The position numbers were made by a program, and so were the translations under genes. This document shows, piece by piece, positions 60,675-64,000 of a stretch of DNA of 64,000 nt (the first letter of the stretch is position 1; each line of letters starts with the position of its first letter). Source of the DNA: Polyodon spathula (Eukaryota; Chordata; Actinopteri; Acipenseriformes; Polyodontidae); assembly GCF_017654505.1 (NCBI RefSeq), contig NC_054536.1:93425859-93489858 (forward strand), in the 5' to 3' direction. The notes beneath the pieces are model-generated. The model ran no database searches and was not told the DNA's origin. It saw nothing but the letters and a program-made list of their open reading frames with translations.

Positions 60675-62500
60675 ACCTAGGGGTGCAACAGTTAATCGAT
60701 GCATCGATTACTGATCATCTGACCTTAAATTTTACCAAGCTTCGATTTACATTTTGGTGAATTGAAGCTTTGAATTGGTACCCAGTTTTAAGTCTCCTGT
60801 TGTCGGTTTGCATTAAAACCTTAGTGTGAGTGCAGGTACGGTAGATTAGCGCGTTGCTAGGATACACGCTTCAAGCCCACTTTGCACGTTGGATAAGACA
60901 AATCAGAAGTAGGCCAAGTATTCACTTTTTTTTTTTTTTAAATTAACGCAACTTTTTTTTTTTTTAATTAAATCTACTAATTACCTTTTTGTTTCAAAGC
61001 ATATTGTTTGGATTATATGGCAATAGCATAGAAAAATAAGCTGAATTTAGTACAATGCATTAATCAGGGTTTGTGAGATTAATTCAAATGCTTTGCTTTT
61101 GGACATAATGTAAACAGTATTGAACAAGTCGTGCCTTTTTGTTTAACTGTTATGCATAAGGCCCTGAGAATCGCAGATTTTTGTACAAAATTCACAGCAG
61201 TGAATCAGAGTATCATTTTTCATGAAATATGGACAGAACTATTTAATAAATTGTATGTATAAAGTATTTTATCAAACTGCAAAAATGAATATCTAATGAT
61301 TCTTACCTTGAACTGTAGATAGTGATAGTATATAATGTACAGTGGCCAATGTTCTTTTCACTCCATTTCCCAGTTACAAAAATAAACACGTTTTTTACAT
61401 TTATTTCAGAACTAGAATTAAAGTTTATATAAAAACTTGAACATTTTATAAATATAACTAACTTCAGAAAATAAACATATACAGTCCAGGAAATATCTTT
61501 TTTTTTTTTTTTTTTTTTTTAATTATATTTAATTTTTTTTTTTTTTTTAATTAAAGCCAAGCATCGCCAGATGGTTCACTGTGATCTCTTTCATGGATTG
61601 CCTTTGAGCTATAAAAACCTGCCCGTGTGCCAAAACACTTCGCTCCGCATTAACAGTGTTGAGGACAAAAGACAAGTATTGCTTGGCCAGTTTTGTGATG
61701 TTGGAAAAGCGTGACTCTGCAGACCTCCAAAAAGAAAAGATCATTGCATAAAAGCGGTAGCCTTCCTATTCAACTTTACAGTCCCGGATGAAGCCTGGCA
61801 TGGAATCCAACGGGAGAGTATCCAAGTTTAAAATACGCTGTTGTACAAGATCAAACACCCTTACTGCCTTAAGGAACTGGCTTGCTGGCTGAGTGAAACA
61901 GGGTGTTCTTTCGCAATGGTCGGGGTTGAAGTAGCTGTTCAGTTTATCTGAAACTTTAGGCTTTGAATCGCTGCGTCGTTGCTGTGTTGCTCCCCTTTAA
62001 GAGCTTGGTAACTGTTAATTATATCAGCAACTTTGTGCGCTTGATGAACACGAATTTCACGACTTTCAAACCATTTGATTAAATTAACGAGCTCTTTTCC
62101 GTACTCTGTGATTAGGTTGAATTGTATCTATGTTTTCAGAACTGTTAAGCAGACGTTTCAGCACATTTTAAAGCTGCTGTGTTTGGGGTCATTTCGATTT
62201 CCTCTGTCACAAAAGTCAGGTGAAACTTAAGGTACTGTGCGTGGTATTCAGCGGCGGCATACCAGCTCCCCCATGTCGTTTTAACTGGTTCGGATCTGAA
62301 CCCAGAGCTTGGACGGCGCTTTGCAGATGCTGTTTGAAACTTTCTGCTCGGACAGTGTTTTGAAAACTTTTTCCACTCTTGTGACGAGTTAGTCAACCTT
62401 ATTGATAAATGTCTATACGATAATCAAATACAAAATTTAGGGTGCCAGTTGCACCTTTTAGTTTTACCATAAACTAATAGAATATATCATAACATTTGAT
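60675..62500 (-). mobile_element. hAT transposon relic inserted in E2
   Basis: The left border AGGGGTGCAACAGTTAATCG, then ATGCATCGATTA, is the classical hAT inverted-repeat type. The right end is not recognisable and is placed by where homology to E1 resumes (about 62500). The minus strand carries transposase remnants. Confidence 0.65.
61547..62396 (-). pseudogene. hAT transposase, broken
   Basis: Minus-strand fragments in order: EPVKTTWGSWYAAAEYHAQY (the TRWGSW block), FVTEEIEMTPNT, QPASQFLKAVRVFDLVQQRI, LDSMPGFIRDCKVE, FWRSAESRFSNITKLAKQYL, and SFVLNTVNAERSVLAHGQVF ending LGFN*. The last is the hAT dimerisation region, with NAERS in the position of the usual xxERxFS block. Several stops and frameshifts separate the fragments. 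Confidence 0.75.
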
Positions 62501-62572
62501 TGAACAGTGTATTTCAACTGTCTGTTTACAGCATCCAGTTTGTCAAGCAAATCAGCCCTGCTCCAACAAGAT

Positions 62573-62941
62573 TCAAATTCTCTTTTTGGTCCGGCTCTGA
62601 GGTGGTTCTGGAAAAACCACGGCCAGCTGAGCCAACCATCTTTTTACATTACAGGTGTGGGTCACAATAGCCTTCACTTGGTACCTGCAAGACACCTGGA
62701 CACGATTGGCAGGGACACCTTCCTTACACTCCAGTTTCCCCAAATGAGTCCATTTAACTGTGTGACCAGTTTCACAACCAGCACACTTGATTCTCCTCAC
62801 ATTGTCTGGATCAACATCTAACTGTGAGAAGAATATCCCTTCAGGGCCACTACATTCAAATAGAATCCGGCAGTGCCTGCGTATATAGGAACAGGCCAGG
62901 CAAGGCCTTATCATTGACACATTGACAACCCACTGTGGCAT
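62573..62941 (-). pseudogene. Unrecognised Cys-rich open frame of unit E2
   Basis: A 122-codon minus-strand frame with CLACSYIRRHCRILFECSG, KCAGCETGHTVKW and THTCNVKRWLAQLAVVF. Pairs of CxxC hint at a zinc-binding fold. The part after CNVKRW aligns in protein with E1 and with 19616-19760. I do not recognise the family. Confidence 0.35.
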
Positions 62942-63229
62942 TTGTCACATCCATAGTTTAGCAGAGACTTGTACTTAGCCTCTGTTCAAATCAATCTTTC
63001 ACCACCAGAAGCAATGGTTCAGGATTGGTAACTCTTCTCTTTCATGCATTTCAGTTTGGAGAATACAGGAGAGGGCCAATATTCACTGCACTCATCATCA
63101 TCAGTGGACAAACCCATTGCAGCTAAATCTGGTCCCATCGAAGAGCCATGCACCAATACAACTGATGCCTTCCAGTCAAAGGGAACCAGTATCTTATAGC
63201 ACAGGAGAACAGATCAGTCTGACAACGCG

Positions 63230-64000
63230 CACAATTTCAGACAATTACGACCATGATTTATTCTGAAACGACAGTCAAACATAAATAATTCAATTGCGTA
63301 AAACACATTGGTGCTTTAAACAGTTTTGTGATAAGTAAAATAAAATGTACTAGTAGAATCTTTAGATATAATACTTATGGTAATGCAACGAACAGTAACA
63401 AAAACAGAACTTGAACAATACACTTTACACCATACTCTTAAACTATGCGGCTTCTCATTTTTCAAGGATCTAAACAGCGGGCCCTTGTGCTCATTTCTGC
63501 TGTCACCTTGTCTTTGGACACTGCAAACAAGTAGCAGAAAAAATTATTGGATTAGTTTGGAGAGTACTTTTATAAACTGACTGTGCGCTAATTTTTCTTA
63601 AATACATGTTCAGCCATTGAGTTTGCACAAGAGTTATTAAAAAAATAAAAATAAAAAAGCTGTCAACTGTAGATGCAGTCACTACAATATTTTCCATCAT
63701 GCCTGTGCATGGTAACCATTCATTTTCCAGTTTCAAACCAAAATTAGCCCCTTTTATTTGTACATCTATATATATATATATATATGAAAAAAAGGGTTAC
63801 ATTGGCTTTGCTGATGCACTATATATATCTTTCCCTCCATAATAAATTATATTCTCCTGATTTTTGTGGAGCTGCATTTGTGCCATACAAATGTGGGAAA
63901 CGTCATCAGTGTGTCCATCTGTCTGCGGTTAATATATAGCCCATATTGTTCTTGGACAGTTCTACAGTTATGCACAAACACTGAGCACAGTGTATATTTT
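63230..64000. other. rprd1a intron 1, end of window
   Basis: No exon or repeat recognised apart from a short (TA)n at about 63768-63785. Confidence 0.4.

Larger units (their letters stand above)
57480..63220. repeat. Copy E2 of the 2.2-kb unit, split by Tc1 and hAT insertions
   Basis: Collinear with 1-2120 (see E1). Removing the 1583-bp Tc1 and the roughly 1.8-kb hAT leaves about 2.3 kb, agreeing with the length of E1. The minus-strand ORF at 62573-62941 is part of the unit. Confidence 0.6.

Noticed and set aside
51110..64000. Search for rprd1a exon 2 (AKPNRKLTFLYLANDVIQ)
   Set aside because: No matching plus-strand sequence with an acceptor was found; it probably lies outside the window.

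Overview
The window is eukaryotic and comes from a fish nuclear genome. Coding sequence is split by canonical GT/AG introns. The repeat spectrum is that of a ray-finned fish: a CR1-type LINE, L2 LINE tails, Tc1, piggyBac, hAT and Harbinger DNA transposons, tRNA-derived SINEs, and many AT-rich microsatellites and minisatellites. The SINE and the CR1 3' end look like those I recall from sturgeon or paddlefish, so a non-teleost such as Acipenser is my best guess. That is memory, not a search.

Two host genes can be supported. (1) A complete alanine aminotransferase-like gene (GPT/ALT family) lies on the minus strand at 31407-43324. I reconstructed it exon by exon: 11 coding exons, all reading frames and splice junctions consistent, 490 codons. 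The catalytic Lys and most PLP contacts are present, but the phosphate-binding loop is unusual. (2) The first coding exon of rprd1a (RNA polymerase II CTD-interacting domain protein) lies on the plus strand at 50959-51109 with its promoter region. Its other exons are outside the window or not recognised, so 51.1-64 kb is probably intron 1. A decayed pair of immunoglobulin-domain exons lies on the minus strand near 50.0-50.3 kb.

Layout: 0-14.5 kb is gene-free with LINE fragments, a Harbinger-type MITE carrying a 22-bp minisatellite, and a 56-bp minisatellite. 14.5-31 kb is a transposon graveyard: a tyrosine-recombinase relic, two copies of one piggyBac relic, a near full-length CR1 LINE with endonuclease, RT and an esterase-like ORF1, a solo LTR with a perfect target duplication, and a hAT relic. 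31.4-43.3 kb is the aminotransferase gene; its introns hold SINEs, a LINE C-terminus and many tandem repeats. 43.4-48 kb is tandem-repeat DNA with a local duplication and an embedded solo LTR. 48.5-49.2 kb is another solo LTR. 51-64 kb holds a nested hAT-like element with an L2 tail, and a ~2.2-kb unit homologous to the first 2 kb of the window, split by a Tc1 and a hAT insertion.

The most unusual observations: two minisatellites inside the aminotransferase gene are built from its own splice sites, one multiplying the exon-1 donor and the other the exon-5 acceptor. Complementary GA and CT tracts sit at the two ends of introns 5 and 7. A LINE coding region has expanded into a 14-codon repeat. 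An unrecognised protein motif is shared by three loci (1.7, 19.7 and 62.6 kb).
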